Assembly (NCBI GenBank): GCA_900539775.1
Contig: UQDL01000011.1
Location: 1-38,886, forward strand
Direction: 5' to 3'
Length of the DNA: 38,886 nucleotides
DNA from: an uncultured Anaerotruncus sp.
Lineage (GTDB): Bacteria; Bacillota; Clostridia; Oscillospirales; Acutalibacteraceae
Positions 17,216-25,660 of this stretch are shown one piece after another. The position numbers were made by a program, and so were the translations under genes. Under the pieces are notes generated by a model. It was not told where the DNA came from. It was given only the letters and a program-made list of their open reading frames with translations, and searched no databases. Positions within the stretch are counted from its first letter, which is position 1; each line of letters starts with the position of its first letter.

Positions 17216-17484
17216 AATTCAACACTCACCGTCCTTTCCTCTCCGCATATTATTAGCGTTATTTCATATTTGTTCTTATTCTTTTCGGCAGCAACAACAA
17301 ACACCCCATCCGCCAGCTTCAACGCCTCTGAAGCGAGGCAGGCTGCTTCGCTTTCGTCAAGCGGATATGATGCAACACCATAATCCGAATCTGGATAAAA
17401 CAGGCCTTTTTTTGAATTCAGAATTCTTTTTGCATCCGTTAAAGCGTTTGCCGTTTCCCCAAGCGTTAAGCACTTATTTATCAT
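17212..17484 (-). CDS. gp25/gpW-like baseplate protein (sheath initiator)
   Basis: This 90-residue protein has the pattern DAKRILNSKKGLFYPDSDYGV, which resembles the core of the T4 gp25/P2 gpW and XkdS baseplate proteins (an Ile-Leu-x-Thr-x-Lys-Gly start and a PxYG turn). In contractile systems this protein joins wedge and sheath and nucleates sheath assembly. Its order, between spike and J, matches PBSX-like baseplates. Here no sheath gene is present. The ATG at 17484 is set by GGAAAGGCGG and overlaps the spike gene by 11 bases. Confidence 0.7.
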   Translation of the reverse strand: MINKCLTLGETANALTDAKRILNSKKGLFYPDSDYGVASYPLDESEAACLASEALKLADGVFVVAAEKNKNKYEITLIICGEERTVSVEF

Positions 17485-17848
17485 AAGATACCGCCTTTCC
17501 GATTGGCTCGGTGATTTTGCCGTTTTTGCCTATAACGGTGCCGTTTATAACAACACTGCCGTCTGCACGCAGCAAAATATATGCACCCGAAAGAGCGCAA
17601 ATTTTAATCTCACCGTTTTTTAAATTTGCTTGCGTGCATTTAGTTCCGGCAACGGCACCGCCGAACGGACTGCCGACTATCAAAACCTCTTCGCCGGCAG
17701 GAGCGCAAAAAGAATATCCGTACGGTGCAAAAACCTCTGCGTTTCTTGCGCCCTCGCCCGCATCCAAGTTTTGAGTGCCGCCGATTGTTACCGTGCCTTT
17801 TTCCGCATAGCTTTCCGAAGCGGAATTATAATTTTTGTTCAGCCACAT
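17474..17848 (-). CDS. Baseplate spike protein, gpV/Mu gp45-like
   Basis: This 124-residue protein is rich in beta strand and glycine. The stretches APAGEEVLIVGSPFGG and GEIKICALSGAYILLRADGS resemble the OB-fold and following repeat of phage baseplate assembly protein V, which forms the trimeric central spike. The position between hub and gp25-like genes supports this. The ATG at 17848 is behind GAAAGG and overlaps the hub stop by 23 bases. Confidence 0.75.
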   Translation of the reverse strand: MWLNKNYNSASESYAEKGTVTIGGTQNLDAGEGARNAEVFAPYGYSFCAPAGEEVLIVGSPFGGAVAGTKCTQANLKNGEIKICALSGAYILLRADGSVVINGTVIGKNGKITEPIGKAVSYDK

Positions 17849-18779
17849 AATTCACATACCTTTCTTCCCTTTCCAAAGCAAAGCTTACCGTGGTTACTGC
17901 ACCGCCTGCGTTTTTTGATCTGATAATCTTTGAAACGGTGTATACTTTGCTTTCAAAACCGCCAAACGGCAAAATAACACGCTGCGCAAGCTTTAAATCC
18001 GCATCGCCGCAAAACTTAACCTGCACCGTGCAAAAAGATTTTTCTGAATTTTTAAGCATTTGAGCACACTTTTTATCACGCTGCCACGGAGGCAGCGCAG
18101 AAAGATTAACAAGCCGCCTGCGTTTTATCGAGTTTGCTGCGGCAAATTCGCTTTCAAGATGATAAACATATTTATCGGCAGGGTTTATTTTATAATCCAC
18201 ACGGCTTATAACATTGCTTCTGTCGTAAACCACACAGGCAGAAATAATTTTACTGCCGTCTATGCAAATTGCTTTTCCGCCCTTTTCAAACGCACAAAGT
18301 TTGTTTTCAGGCGAAACATAAACTCCCGAACCGTATGTATAAAGCATAAAATCATTTATCGCCCCGTAGCAGCTTTTGCCCTTTTGAACGGCATAGGAGC
18401 CTTCCGAGTAAATTTCAGGCAAATTAAATTCTATTCCAAATGGTTTTGCGCAGCAAAGCCAAAGCTGCCTTGCAGACGGATGCCTGTATTCGCACGGCAA
18501 CGCCTCATTATCAACCAAAACGCTGCCGCTGCTTCTGGCATAAACATATATATACGCTTCTGCCGTAAGTGAGCTTTTTTGCTTATCGCAAAATCCGCAA
18601 AACACCGTTTTATCACCGCAGCGAGCAATTATTTTGCCTATTTTAATCATTTTGTCGGTGGGAATGAATTTAAGCTGCAATCCGTCACATGCAGCAGAAA
18701 CCTCGCTAACAAGCTCATAAGACAAAATTTTGTCTGCCGCCGCAAGTTTACCGTCAGCATCATATATTTCAAAAGTCAA
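17826..18779 (-). CDS. Baseplate hub protein, gpD/XkdQ-like
   Basis: This 317-residue protein is the likely homologue of P2 gpD/T4 gp27/XkdQ, the trimeric hub that carries the spike. It has an N-terminal beta-rich domain (MTFEIYDADGKLAAADKI), a central region with WQRDKKCAQMLKNSEKS, and a C-terminal strand-rich end, all typical of late control D proteins. Assignment rests on length, order and composition more than on a diagnostic motif. The TTG start overlaps the LysM stop as TTGA. Confidence 0.78.
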   Translation of the reverse strand: MTFEIYDADGKLAAADKILSYELVSEVSAACDGLQLKFIPTDKMIKIGKIIARCGDKTVFCGFCDKQKSSLTAEAYIYVYARSSGSVLVDNEALPCEYRHPSARQLWLCCAKPFGIEFNLPEIYSEGSYAVQKGKSCYGAINDFMLYTYGSGVYVSPENKLCAFEKGGKAICIDGSKIISACVVYDRSNVISRVDYKINPADKYVYHLESEFAAANSIKRRRLVNLSALPPWQRDKKCAQMLKNSEKSFCTVQVKFCGDADLKLAQRVILPFGGFESKVYTVSKIIRSKNAGGAVTTVSFALEREERYVNYVAEQKL

Positions 18780-19282
18780 TTTATAATCACCTTCGCTCCC
18801 GCCGGCACTTCAAAAGGTGTTTTAAAGCTGTTTAGCTTCATAATTTTTTCAACGCTTACGCCGCACCTTGCCGCAATTTCAAAGGCGTTTTCATCATTTT
18901 GCGCAAAAGTTGATTTGCAAACGAAAGATGAATTCTTTCCGATTTGCGATTCGGTGAATTGCGCCTCATAGGATATATAGTTTTCGGCAGCATTTCTTGT
19001 TGTCTCAAAAGATGTGAAATAGGCGTTGAAGTAATCTCCTCCCGGCAAGAGCAAAGCGCCCGCCTGCTTTTGTGCCTGAAGCGCATAAAGCTTTTTAACT
19101 GCTCTATCACCGTCTTTTCCGTAAAATCTGCCGTAAATTTTTATAACGGCGGCATCATCACATATTTCCTGAGCTTCTGTTCCTAAGCCGGGCAACGGTT
19201 TTAAACCGACTGATTTGGACTTTTTAACCGTTATCTTTTGAGGATTTTGAATAAACTCAAAATTTTTGTATTTCAGTTTCAA
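18776..19282 (-). CDS. LysM-containing tail/baseplate protein (XkdP/gpX-like fused to a gpU-like domain)
   Basis: The first ~115 of 168 residues (FEFIQNPQKITVKKSKS ... ISYEAQFTES) resemble the short tail proteins of clostridial myophages related to the gpU/DNA-circularisation N-terminal domain. Residues ~120-168 form a LysM-like module (AFEIAARCGVSVEKIMKLNS, then VPAGAKVIIN). XkdP-type proteins connect tape measure, tube and hub. Here it is shorter than XkdP and immediately follows the site where tube and tape-measure genes are missing. The TTG start has AAAGGA upstream. Confidence 0.78.
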   Translation of the reverse strand: MKLKYKNFEFIQNPQKITVKKSKSVGLKPLPGLGTEAQEICDDAAVIKIYGRFYGKDGDRAVKKLYALQAQKQAGALLLPGGDYFNAYFTSFETTRNAAENYISYEAQFTESQIGKNSSFVCKSTFAQNDENAFEIAARCGVSVEKIMKLNSFKTPFEVPAGAKVIIN

Positions 19283-19352
19283 TCAACCACATTCCTTTCC
19301 GTAAAGGCAGCCGCAGACTTTTTAACAATTTTGCTTTTGCCTGCGGCATTTT

Positions 19353-19463
19353 TTATTCGCTTTGCGGCACATAATCATGACGCATTGAATCAAGCCTTAA
19401 ATATTCTGACAGTTCTTCGGCACCGAGATATTCAATATTTTCTTGGTTTTCCGTTATAATCAC
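19353..19463 (-). CDS. 36-codon ORF at the position of the missing tail genes
   Basis: A GTG at 19463 with GGGGCG just before it opens a 36-residue acidic peptide (starts MIITENQENIEYLGAEE, ends YVPQSE) closed by TAA at 19353. It begins seven bases after the tail-terminator stop and ends 70 bases before the LysM gene. I recognise no family. It could be a remnant of a chaperone or sheath gene left by a deletion, or a small adapter between neck and hub. Confidence 0.45.
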   Translation of the reverse strand: MIITENQENIEYLGAEELSEYLRLDSMRHDYVPQSE

Positions 19464-19470
19464 CGCCCCG

Positions 19471-19869
19471 TCAAACTAAATCAAACACATCGGAATATGT
19501 TATTTCCGCACGCTGCATAATACATTGCGCTTTTTTATGTGAGCGTGCCTCATTAAGTTTAACGCCCACTGCATTATCAGAGTAAGCAGCAGCGCAAATC
19601 CTTGCAACAGCCTGCTGCATATCATAATTTTTCATATTCCACGGCACATAAATATCCGCAAACGAAGTTACACTGCCTGCCTTAATATCCTGCTCAATTG
19701 CCGCATTTTGAATATCGGCGCTTACCGTGCCGCACACAATTACAGCCCCGGCCGGGCATGTTGGCTTCAGTTCCGTGCCGTAAGCCCGGCAAACCGAAGT
19801 GTTTTGAAAAAAATCATCTGCCTTAATTCTTTCAACAAGGTTTGAAACCAATGATTTTGCTTCAATCAT
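19471..19869 (-). CDS. Probable tail terminator/completion protein
   Basis: This 132-residue protein is the last gene of the head-neck block. Size, order and the alternating beta/alpha pattern (GAVIVCGTVSADIQ, ITSFADIYVPW-like) fit XkdI/XkdJ or lambda gpU-type proteins that cap the tail tube and join it to the neck. The ATG overlaps the stopper gene stop as ATGA. No diagnostic motif is seen, so the call is by position. Confidence 0.6.
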   Translation of the reverse strand: MIEAKSLVSNLVERIKADDFFQNTSVCRAYGTELKPTCPAGAVIVCGTVSADIQNAAIEQDIKAGSVTSFADIYVPWNMKNYDMQQAVARICAAAYSDNAVGVKLNEARSHKKAQCIMQRAEITYSDVFDLV

Positions 19870-20219
19870 ATTTCATTCTCCGTCTCATAAACACGGCGGA
19901 CGATGGCCCAATAAAAGCAAACCTCGCCGCCCACAACAACCTGCTCTTTTTTCTTGAAAATAAATTTTTCATTGCCATAATGCAAAACTGCATTCTCATC
20001 CAGAGCACAGATATCATGGTCATACGGCCCCACATATGTAAAATAATCCGGGCAAACCTCGCCAACGGGAGTTTGAAACGGTTCAAAATTTGATTTATTA
20101 CTCCGCCACTTTTGAGCCACAACCGCATAAAACGGAGTTGAATTCCATTCGCCTTGAGAAATATAAACACTTTTACCCGTTTTCGCCAAACCTTTTTTCA
20201 CGGTTTCACAAACGCTCAA
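19866..20219 (-). CDS. Probable head-closure (stopper) protein
   Basis: This 117-residue, strand-rich protein follows the connector. In PBSX/SPP1-type modules this slot is the stopper (XkdH/gp16-like), which seals the packaged head. The region DYFTYVGPYDHDICAL followed by NEKFIFKKKEQVVVGGEVCFYWAIVRRV fits a small beta barrel. The TTG start lies behind AAGGGGGT at the end of the connector gene. Assigned by synteny. Confidence 0.6.
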   Translation of the reverse strand: MSVCETVKKGLAKTGKSVYISQGEWNSTPFYAVVAQKWRSNKSNFEPFQTPVGEVCPDYFTYVGPYDHDICALDENAVLHYGNEKFIFKKKEQVVVGGEVCFYWAIVRRVYETENEI

Positions 20220-20221
20220 GG

Positions 20222-20578
20222 CTACACCCCCTTAAAGGCAAATCCGTCGTCCTTTAAATATGCAGAAGCACCTTTAACCGCCATTTTATAGATTTCCTTG
20301 GCTCGCTCGCTTTTGCTTGCCATTCCGCTTACCGTTATATCGCCTGCGGTGAAGGAAGCAAACCCAAGGTCTGCCTCCTCATAAATGCAAATCGCATAAT
20401 ATGCCTTTGCCGCCGCAAGAAAAATCAATTCGGCAGCATTGGCAAACTGCGTTGGCAAAATGCTTGCTTCAACACTTTTGCAGGCATAATCTATAATTTT
20501 TTCATAATTATTTTCAAACCCGCTTTCAAAGCTGCCCATTTCTTTGATGCAGGCAATAATCTCCTGCTTATCAAGCAA
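20222..20578 (-). CDS. Probable head-tail connector (gp6/gp15-like)
   Basis: This is a helical protein of ~118 residues when started at the TTG at 20578, which has GGGGG seven bases upstream. An ATG at 20614 would overlap the capsid gene by 32 bases and lacks that site. The N-terminal LLDKQEIIACIKEMG and the alanine-rich helical middle (NAAELIFLAAAKAYYAI) resemble the all-helical adaptor ring proteins that sit below the portal. Its place directly after the major capsid is canonical. Confidence 0.65.
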   Translation of the reverse strand: MLDKQEIIACIKEMGSFESGFENNYEKIIDYACKSVEASILPTQFANAAELIFLAAAKAYYAICIYEEADLGFASFTAGDITVSGMASKSERAKEIYKMAVKGASAYLKDDGFAFKGV

Positions 20579-20582
20579 ATCA

Positions 20583-21575
20583 TCAACCCCCGAATCTGCA
20601 GCTGAGGGTTGCATTTTGATCCATCAAAGAAAATCCCGTTGTTACCGTGATGGAAGCTCTTTCAAGCTGGCGGTCAATAAGCTTATCGTATTCCGTTACA
20701 ACACCGCCTGCCTGCACCTTTTCAACGGCCGCATTCTTATCGAGCACCAAAATGCTTTGTTCAGGCATATCATCATATTTAAGAAGATCTGCTCCGAGCG
20801 GAGTCATCAGTTTTCCCGTTGCATGGAAATTGAGACCTGCATTTGAGTCTTTAAACTCCGCCATATTCATAATTGTTTTATATTCATTGCTTGCAGCAAC
20901 AACCGTGGTCATTTTATACGGCGAAAGCTCCAACCACATTTCCACAAGATCTGCATATGAAAGCGGGGTTTTCTTATCATCCATAAGATTTGTGCTGCCG
21001 TAAAGTATCGTTTCAACGGCATCCACATATTGGCTTGTTGCAATATGGGAGCCGAGCTGCTTCATAATCAAAGTGAAAAGATCAAGTTTTTGATACTTTA
21101 TCGCCTCATACGAAGCCACAAGCATTCTGCCTCTTTTGTGAAGCCTTGTGAGGTTATCGCTTGTTTTAATTTCCGTTTCCGGAATAGATGCACCCTCGCC
21201 CACGGCGGCAAGTTCCTTGTCTTTTGCGCTTGTTGTGAGCTGAACAGAGCGATAATCAAGCGAATCTATGATTGTTGTGGTGGCAACCATTTTTGAAAGA
21301 ACGTCATTTTCCTCCATGCCCTGAGTTACCGCTCTGCTGATATATTCGGGGAAAAGCGCCGCCGAATCCGTGCTGCGAAAGAATTTTGAAACGCAATCAG
21401 AATCCTTGCCGCTAACCTTAATATCAAATCTTTTGAGCTGCCTTTGATAAGCATCAAGCCCTTCAAGTTCGGTGCCGATATAGTTATCAGACGGGTCTAT
21501 TTCCTCAAGCGAAGCCGTAAAGCCCTTTGTTGTGGAATAGAGGCCCTTATCAAGTTTAATATTATCAAATGCCAT
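20583..21575 (-). CDS. Major capsid protein, HK97 fold
   Basis: The 330-residue protein begins near the usual N-arm and shows the family pattern in the middle (SLDYRSVQLTTSAKDKEL, VGEGASIPETEIKTSD, RMLVASYEAIK) and the C-terminal AAVEKVQAGGVVTEYDKLIDRQ region. It forms the icosahedral shell. The ATG has CGGAGG at optimal spacing, one of the best ribosome binding sites in the operon, as expected for the most abundant product. Gene order protease, decoration, capsid matches HK97-like head modules. Confidence 0.88.
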   Translation of the reverse strand: MAFDNIKLDKGLYSTTKGFTASLEEIDPSDNYIGTELEGLDAYQRQLKRFDIKVSGKDSDCVSKFFRSTDSAALFPEYISRAVTQGMEENDVLSKMVATTTIIDSLDYRSVQLTTSAKDKELAAVGEGASIPETEIKTSDNLTRLHKRGRMLVASYEAIKYQKLDLFTLIMKQLGSHIATSQYVDAVETILYGSTNLMDDKKTPLSYADLVEMWLELSPYKMTTVVAASNEYKTIMNMAEFKDSNAGLNFHATGKLMTPLGADLLKYDDMPEQSILVLDKNAAVEKVQAGGVVTEYDKLIDRQLERASITVTTGFSLMDQNATLSCRFGG

Positions 21576-21598
21576 AATTAAATACCTCCGTTTTCATA

Positions 21599-21958
21599 TT
21601 AAAGAATGATTCCCGCTTTTAGTTCATTTGAATGAACATAAATAACAAGATGAGATTGCTTGCCGGTGCTTGCGCCGGCAACTGTGCCGTTTCCTTTTGA
21701 AACTATATATTGATAGCCTGCACCGCCTATTGAGCCCGCTGTTGAAAGCGGCAATTCAACAAAGCCTTTGATGATGGCAGACACATAATCCTCGTTTGCC
21801 GAAAGCACAACGCCGATAAATTCGCCGTCCGCATCCGCAAGGGAAACGCTGCCGCCCGTGTCAAGCTTAATGAGATCGCCTTTTTTAAGGCTCTTGCTTG
21901 TTTTAAAGGTTACAACCTGCTCACCGATGCCGTTGTATGCATAATGATTTATATTCAT
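21599..21958 (-). CDS. Head decoration protein
   Basis: This 119-residue protein lies between protease and major capsid. The pattern VVTFKTSKSLKKGDLIKLD, FIGVVLSANEDYVSAIIKGFVEL and the glycine-rich C-terminal half resemble the trimeric capsid decoration proteins (DUF2190/lambda gpD functional class) that stabilise expanded heads. The ATG has a strong AGGAGG. Confidence 0.75.
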   Translation of the reverse strand: MNINHYAYNGIGEQVVTFKTSKSLKKGDLIKLDTGGSVSLADADGEFIGVVLSANEDYVSAIIKGFVELPLSTAGSIGGAGYQYIVSKGNGTVAGASTGKQSHLVIYVHSNELKAGIIL

Positions 21959-21969
21959 GATTTTTCCTC

Positions 21970-22926
21970 CTAAATTTTAAATTTACCAAGATCCGTACGC
22001 TTGCCCGATTGATTTTTAGCAAGCTGCGGCATTGGAATTGATTTTTCGGATGCACTGCCTTCAAAAGCGTTTTTAAAAGCAAACAATTCCTTTGCAGTCA
22101 TAATCTGCGCAACACTTTCAAAAGCCGATTTATCCATATTCGGCAACGCCTTGCCGCACAAATGCACAAGATCGTTAATAATATTTTTTCTGTATTCCCG
22201 GCCAAGCTCTGCATCATCGCTCATTCCGGAAATCATGGCTTTGATTGAATCTGCCTGGCTGCTTGTAAGCGTTATGCTGCCGCTGCCGGAAAGCATTTTT
22301 TCAACATCGTGCTTTTCCAAAGAAGCATCATATGATTTTTCAACTCCCGCCTCTCTTTGAGCAGGAACGGCAACAAAGCTGAATTCATAAGCATCCGTAA
22401 TTCCGTCAAGCACGGTGAAGCACTTTTTACCGTTGTAAGTTTTGCCGGAAACATGGCCGCAATACTCAACATTCTTATCTTTTCCGCAAACAGAGCAAAT
22501 TCTTTTGCCTGCACTGCAAGAAACGGATACTTCCTTTTTAATACCGGCATCAATATCCGTTATAAGCTGATCGGTGGCTGCGCTGCGCACCATATAAGCC
22601 TTTGCCCGCAGCGCATAAAAATCTTCACCGTCTGCTGTTTTTTTGCCGGGCACACGCTCAACATACGCATCAAAAATTCTTGCGCTTTGATCTTCTGCTC
22701 TCATTGAATGATTTTTTATTCCCGTTTTGCCCACAAATTGCTTTGCAAGTTCTTTCAATGCAGAAACGGAAAATTTTTCGTTATCTCTGTCCACATCATT
22801 ATTGCAAAGGGAAACCTCAAAAACATAAAGCTCATCCCTGCCGAAATCTCTGCGTGTAAATTTTCTTATCTTTTCATAATCGGATTTCTCCGGCATGTAG
22901 CCCTTTTCAATAAATCCTTCTCTCAA
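21970..22926 (-). CDS. Prohead protease fused to scaffold-like region
   Basis: The N-terminal ~180 of 318 residues look like an HK97-type (S78) prohead protease: the His is in GIKNHSM (H73) and the Ser in KKEVSVSCS (S134/S136). An insertion with CSVCG...CGH (C144, C147, C156, H158) is often present in this family. The C-terminal ~130 residues are helical and charged, as expected for a scaffold or delta domain consumed during maturation. The TTG start overlaps the portal stop as TTGA with AAGGAGG seven bases upstream. Confidence 0.82.
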   Translation of the reverse strand: MREGFIEKGYMPEKSDYEKIRKFTRRDFGRDELYVFEVSLCNNDVDRDNEKFSVSALKELAKQFVGKTGIKNHSMRAEDQSARIFDAYVERVPGKKTADGEDFYALRAKAYMVRSAATDQLITDIDAGIKKEVSVSCSAGKRICSVCGKDKNVEYCGHVSGKTYNGKKCFTVLDGITDAYEFSFVAVPAQREAGVEKSYDASLEKHDVEKMLSGSGSITLTSSQADSIKAMISGMSDDAELGREYRKNIINDLVHLCGKALPNMDKSAFESVAQIMTAKELFAFKNAFEGSASEKSIPMPQLAKNQSGKRTDLGKFKI

Positions 22927-24074
22927 TCGGAAACCTCCTTTTGATTTGCCGCATTTTGTGCGGCCGCATTATCTGCCTGTGCATTATAAAGGCGAGCCTT
23001 TGCGTGCTCTGTTTCATCCTGCAAGGTGATATCTGCCCATTCAACATTAACGGGAAGCCAAATTGATTTTAAATCCAAATATTGCCTTGCAATTTTTATA
23101 AGCACCGGCGTGATGACTTTTCTGTATGATTTTAATTCCGTGGTAAGCATATCTGCTTGCTGAATGCTCATTCTTTCAGTTGTGCTCCAAGAAAGGCCGA
23201 GCATATACGGAGGCAAGCCCGTTTTGGCAATTATCTGCTCTGTAAGCTGGCGCACGGGAATTTCACTTGAAAGCACATTATTATCTGCTCCGATAACTTT
23301 AACGCTCACATCGCCTACGGCAACAAAATCCTTAACCGAATCCTTGCTGCTCATTGCCTCCTGCCAAGCAGAGCAAATTTGCTTTGCTCTTGCCTGAGCC
23401 GAAACCGAATCTCCCCCGTCGCCGCCCGGCTTATATGTTACGGCATATCTCAAATTGCCTGCGTGTTCCCAATTCTCGCCGATGGTGTTATAAATTGTAA
23501 GCAAAATATCGGCAATAAAAGGCAAACCGCTTAAAAGGCTTGTGCCCGTAATTTCACCGGGTTTGGGATTAAGCGCCGTAAAGAGAATCAAATCCTGCCT
23601 GGCAATTTTATTGCTGCCGTTGTAAAACTCAATATCAAATCCGTTTGCAGCCCGCTTAACCTCAATTGATTCCAGTTCGCCGTTATAAAGAGCGTAAAAC
23701 CCATTTTCATCCGCAATCATTTCACCGACTGCACTGCCATAGGTAAGCAAATCAGATAAATAAGCAGAAACAAATGCGTCTATTCCGTTTTGATTTCCGC
23801 CGACATTTATGCTTTCAAAAAAGCCGTTTAAATCTCTGTCCACAGCGTCATCGCCCGTTGCAAACTTAAAATCGTTTACAAGGCGAATTATCTTAAGCAC
23901 GGCGGCATCGATAATCGGCACACTTTCACGAAGCGATGCATATACTCGCCCGCCCGTGCCCATAGGAGTAAACAAACCAACCCTGCCAAAAGGGTGCCTG
24001 GTGAATGAGCCGGTTTGCACAGCAGCCGCAGAAATTTTTGTGCCTGCGGAATTCTTTTTACTGAAAAGCCCCAA
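22923..24074 (-). CDS. Portal protein
   Basis: This protein of ~383 residues forms the dodecameric portal. The start is placed at the TTG giving MGLFSKKN, the usual opening of HK97-type portals, with AAAGGA upstream; an ATG at 24113 would run 35 bases into the terminase gene. Family features include FTALNPKPGEITGTSLLSG, TGLPPYMLGL followed by STTERMSIQQ, and the C-terminal helical tail with an Asn/Ala-rich end. Length is normal for this portal family. Confidence 0.88.
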   Translation of the reverse strand: MGLFSKKNSAGTKISAAAVQTGSFTRHPFGRVGLFTPMGTGGRVYASLRESVPIIDAAVLKIIRLVNDFKFATGDDAVDRDLNGFFESINVGGNQNGIDAFVSAYLSDLLTYGSAVGEMIADENGFYALYNGELESIEVKRAANGFDIEFYNGSNKIARQDLILFTALNPKPGEITGTSLLSGLPFIADILLTIYNTIGENWEHAGNLRYAVTYKPGGDGGDSVSAQARAKQICSAWQEAMSSKDSVKDFVAVGDVSVKVIGADNNVLSSEIPVRQLTEQIIAKTGLPPYMLGLSWSTTERMSIQQADMLTTELKSYRKVITPVLIKIARQYLDLKSIWLPVNVEWADITLQDETEHAKARLYNAQADNAAAQNAANQKEVSD

Positions 24075-24078
24075 CAAC

Positions 24079-25335
24079 TCACATCCTTTCAACCGCAAAT
24101 GAGCAAAATTCACCCTCGTTATTCCCGTTTAGAACGGTTGAAACAAAATAGCGAATATCGTCCATTGCGTGATCGTTTTCTTTTTTCGGCGCATCTCTTT
24201 TAATACCGTTATCCCATCTGTAAACAGAAAACTCACGAATGGCATCGGCACAACACGGATAAAAAAAGATGCTGCCGTTTTTCAATGCTTGGCAAACAAG
24301 ATTTATCCCCTTAAGCACATCATTTTGAGCTTTGATAACCCTGTATTTTCCGTGGCGGCGAACCGTTTGCGCAAAGCTTGCGGCAGAGGGGTCTATAATA
24401 AGCGCCTCAATTTTTCTGCCTCCGGCGAGAGTGCAGAGCTTATCATAATAATCCTCATCGGTAAGCTGCACCCCGGCATCACGGGCAGAATGATAATACT
24501 CATCAATTCTGAACCATTTATCGCCGCATTTTCCCCACAGACCGAGCGAAAAGGGATTAACCGTGCCGTAATCGCATGATAAATAATATTTTGAAAACTC
24601 GCCGCCGGCCTCGGCTATATGCCGATTTGCATTAAACATCGGATATACCAATCCATCGGCAGCCACCCATTTCCCGTCTATAAATCGCTCATAAAAAGCA
24701 CCGCTGTAAAGGCTTTTGTATCTGTTTATAACAGCTTGCGAAAGAGACGGATTATCCTGCATGGTAAAATGAAGATAAAGCATGTTTTTTTGGTCTTTCT
24801 TTTTTATCCATTCATTATAAAACCAATGAAACGGGTGCTCGGGATTGCAATTAAACCAAAACTTTGAATTTTCAAGAGAGCATCTTGCCAGCGCCTGCTC
24901 CACAAAAGAGCGTGGCATAAGCGCCACCTCATCAAGCAGCACGCCTCCCAGGGTCATACCCTGAATAAGAGAAGCAGAGGATTCATCCCTGCCGCCGAAA
25001 AGATAAAACCGATTAACTGCACCGCCCTTTTCGATTTCAATGCAATTTCGGCTGATTTTAAAATCACAATTAAATCCAAAAGAAGAAAGAAGCGGCAATA
25101 AGGGCGTTATTACATTTCTGCGTAAAGACGAAACAGTTTTTCCGCAAAAAGCAAAAGATGCACCGCTGAAGCGATAAAAAGCCCAGCTTACAAACGATAT
25201 GCTCATGCAAAGCGTTTTTCCGGATCTAACTGCACCATCGCAAATAATGCCGTTTTTATCTCTGCACGGGCTGCCGTTGCACCACCAAGTCAGCGCAGCA
25301 AGCTGCTTTTCGGAAAAAGGAACAAAATCATTCAA
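24079..25335 (-). CDS. Terminase large subunit
   Basis: The packaging motor is 418 residues long. Walker A is GAVRSGKT (34-41) and Walker B is GVLLDEV (D135, E136). A coupling motif appears as FNCNPEHPFHWF. The RNase H-like nuclease keeps its acidic residues at D255 (SCDYGTVNP), D315 (IIDPSAAS) and D392/D393 (NDHAMDD). It is therefore predicted to be fully active as ATPase and nuclease. The start is a TTG at 25335 overlapping the TerS-like gene by eight bases. Confidence 0.93.
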   Translation of the reverse strand: MNDFVPFSEKQLAALTWWCNGSPCRDKNGIICDGAVRSGKTLCMSISFVSWAFYRFSGASFAFCGKTVSSLRRNVITPLLPLLSSFGFNCDFKISRNCIEIEKGGAVNRFYLFGGRDESSASLIQGMTLGGVLLDEVALMPRSFVEQALARCSLENSKFWFNCNPEHPFHWFYNEWIKKKDQKNMLYLHFTMQDNPSLSQAVINRYKSLYSGAFYERFIDGKWVAADGLVYPMFNANRHIAEAGGEFSKYYLSCDYGTVNPFSLGLWGKCGDKWFRIDEYYHSARDAGVQLTDEDYYDKLCTLAGGRKIEALIIDPSAASFAQTVRRHGKYRVIKAQNDVLKGINLVCQALKNGSIFFYPCCADAIREFSVYRWDNGIKRDAPKKENDHAMDDIRYFVSTVLNGNNEGEFCSFAVERM

Positions 25336-25660
25336 TGGGATCGTCTCCCCGCAACTTGCTCATGCATTTTGCGCTTTCCTCAAGGGCTTGGTAAAAGCCG
25401 AGCGGCTCGCTCGGAGCTCCGCCGTCCAATTCGGAAAGCTTTTCAAGAGCTTTTATTCTGTCGAAAAACTTTATTTCCATTCCGCCGCCCTTAGGTCTCT
25501 TGATTTCGCTGATATTGTAAAGATCAAGCTCGCCGAGCCTGGAAAGCACATCACCCTCCTGTGCAAAAAGAAGAAGCACCGCATCCTTTATATCTCCGAA
25601 AGCAAGGCGCTTTAAGCCTTTGCGCACTTCATCCTTTGTTGTTTTTTTCGTTCTTGCCGT
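25328..25660 (-). CDS. Small terminase-like protein lacking the DNA-binding N-terminus
   Basis: The C-terminal stretch MEIKFFDRIKALEKLSELDG matches the oligomerisation and TerL-contact end of XtmA-type small terminases (consensus like ...IELYDKxKALExL...), and the gene sits directly before TerL. The usual N-terminal helix-turn-helix (about 60-100 residues) is missing. A near-perfect ribosome binding site GAAGGAGG (25668-25675) points to an ACG codon at 25658-25660, not to ATG, GTG or TTG. Alternatives are TTG at 25693 (upstream of the site) or GTG at 25627. It is the first gene of the operon. Confidence 0.65.
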   Translation of the reverse strand, partial: TARTKKTTKDEVRKGLKRLAFGDIKDAVLLLFAQEGDVLSRLGELDLYNISEIKRPKGGGMEIKFFDRIKALEKLSELDGGAPSEPLGFYQALEESAKCMSKLRGDDPIE

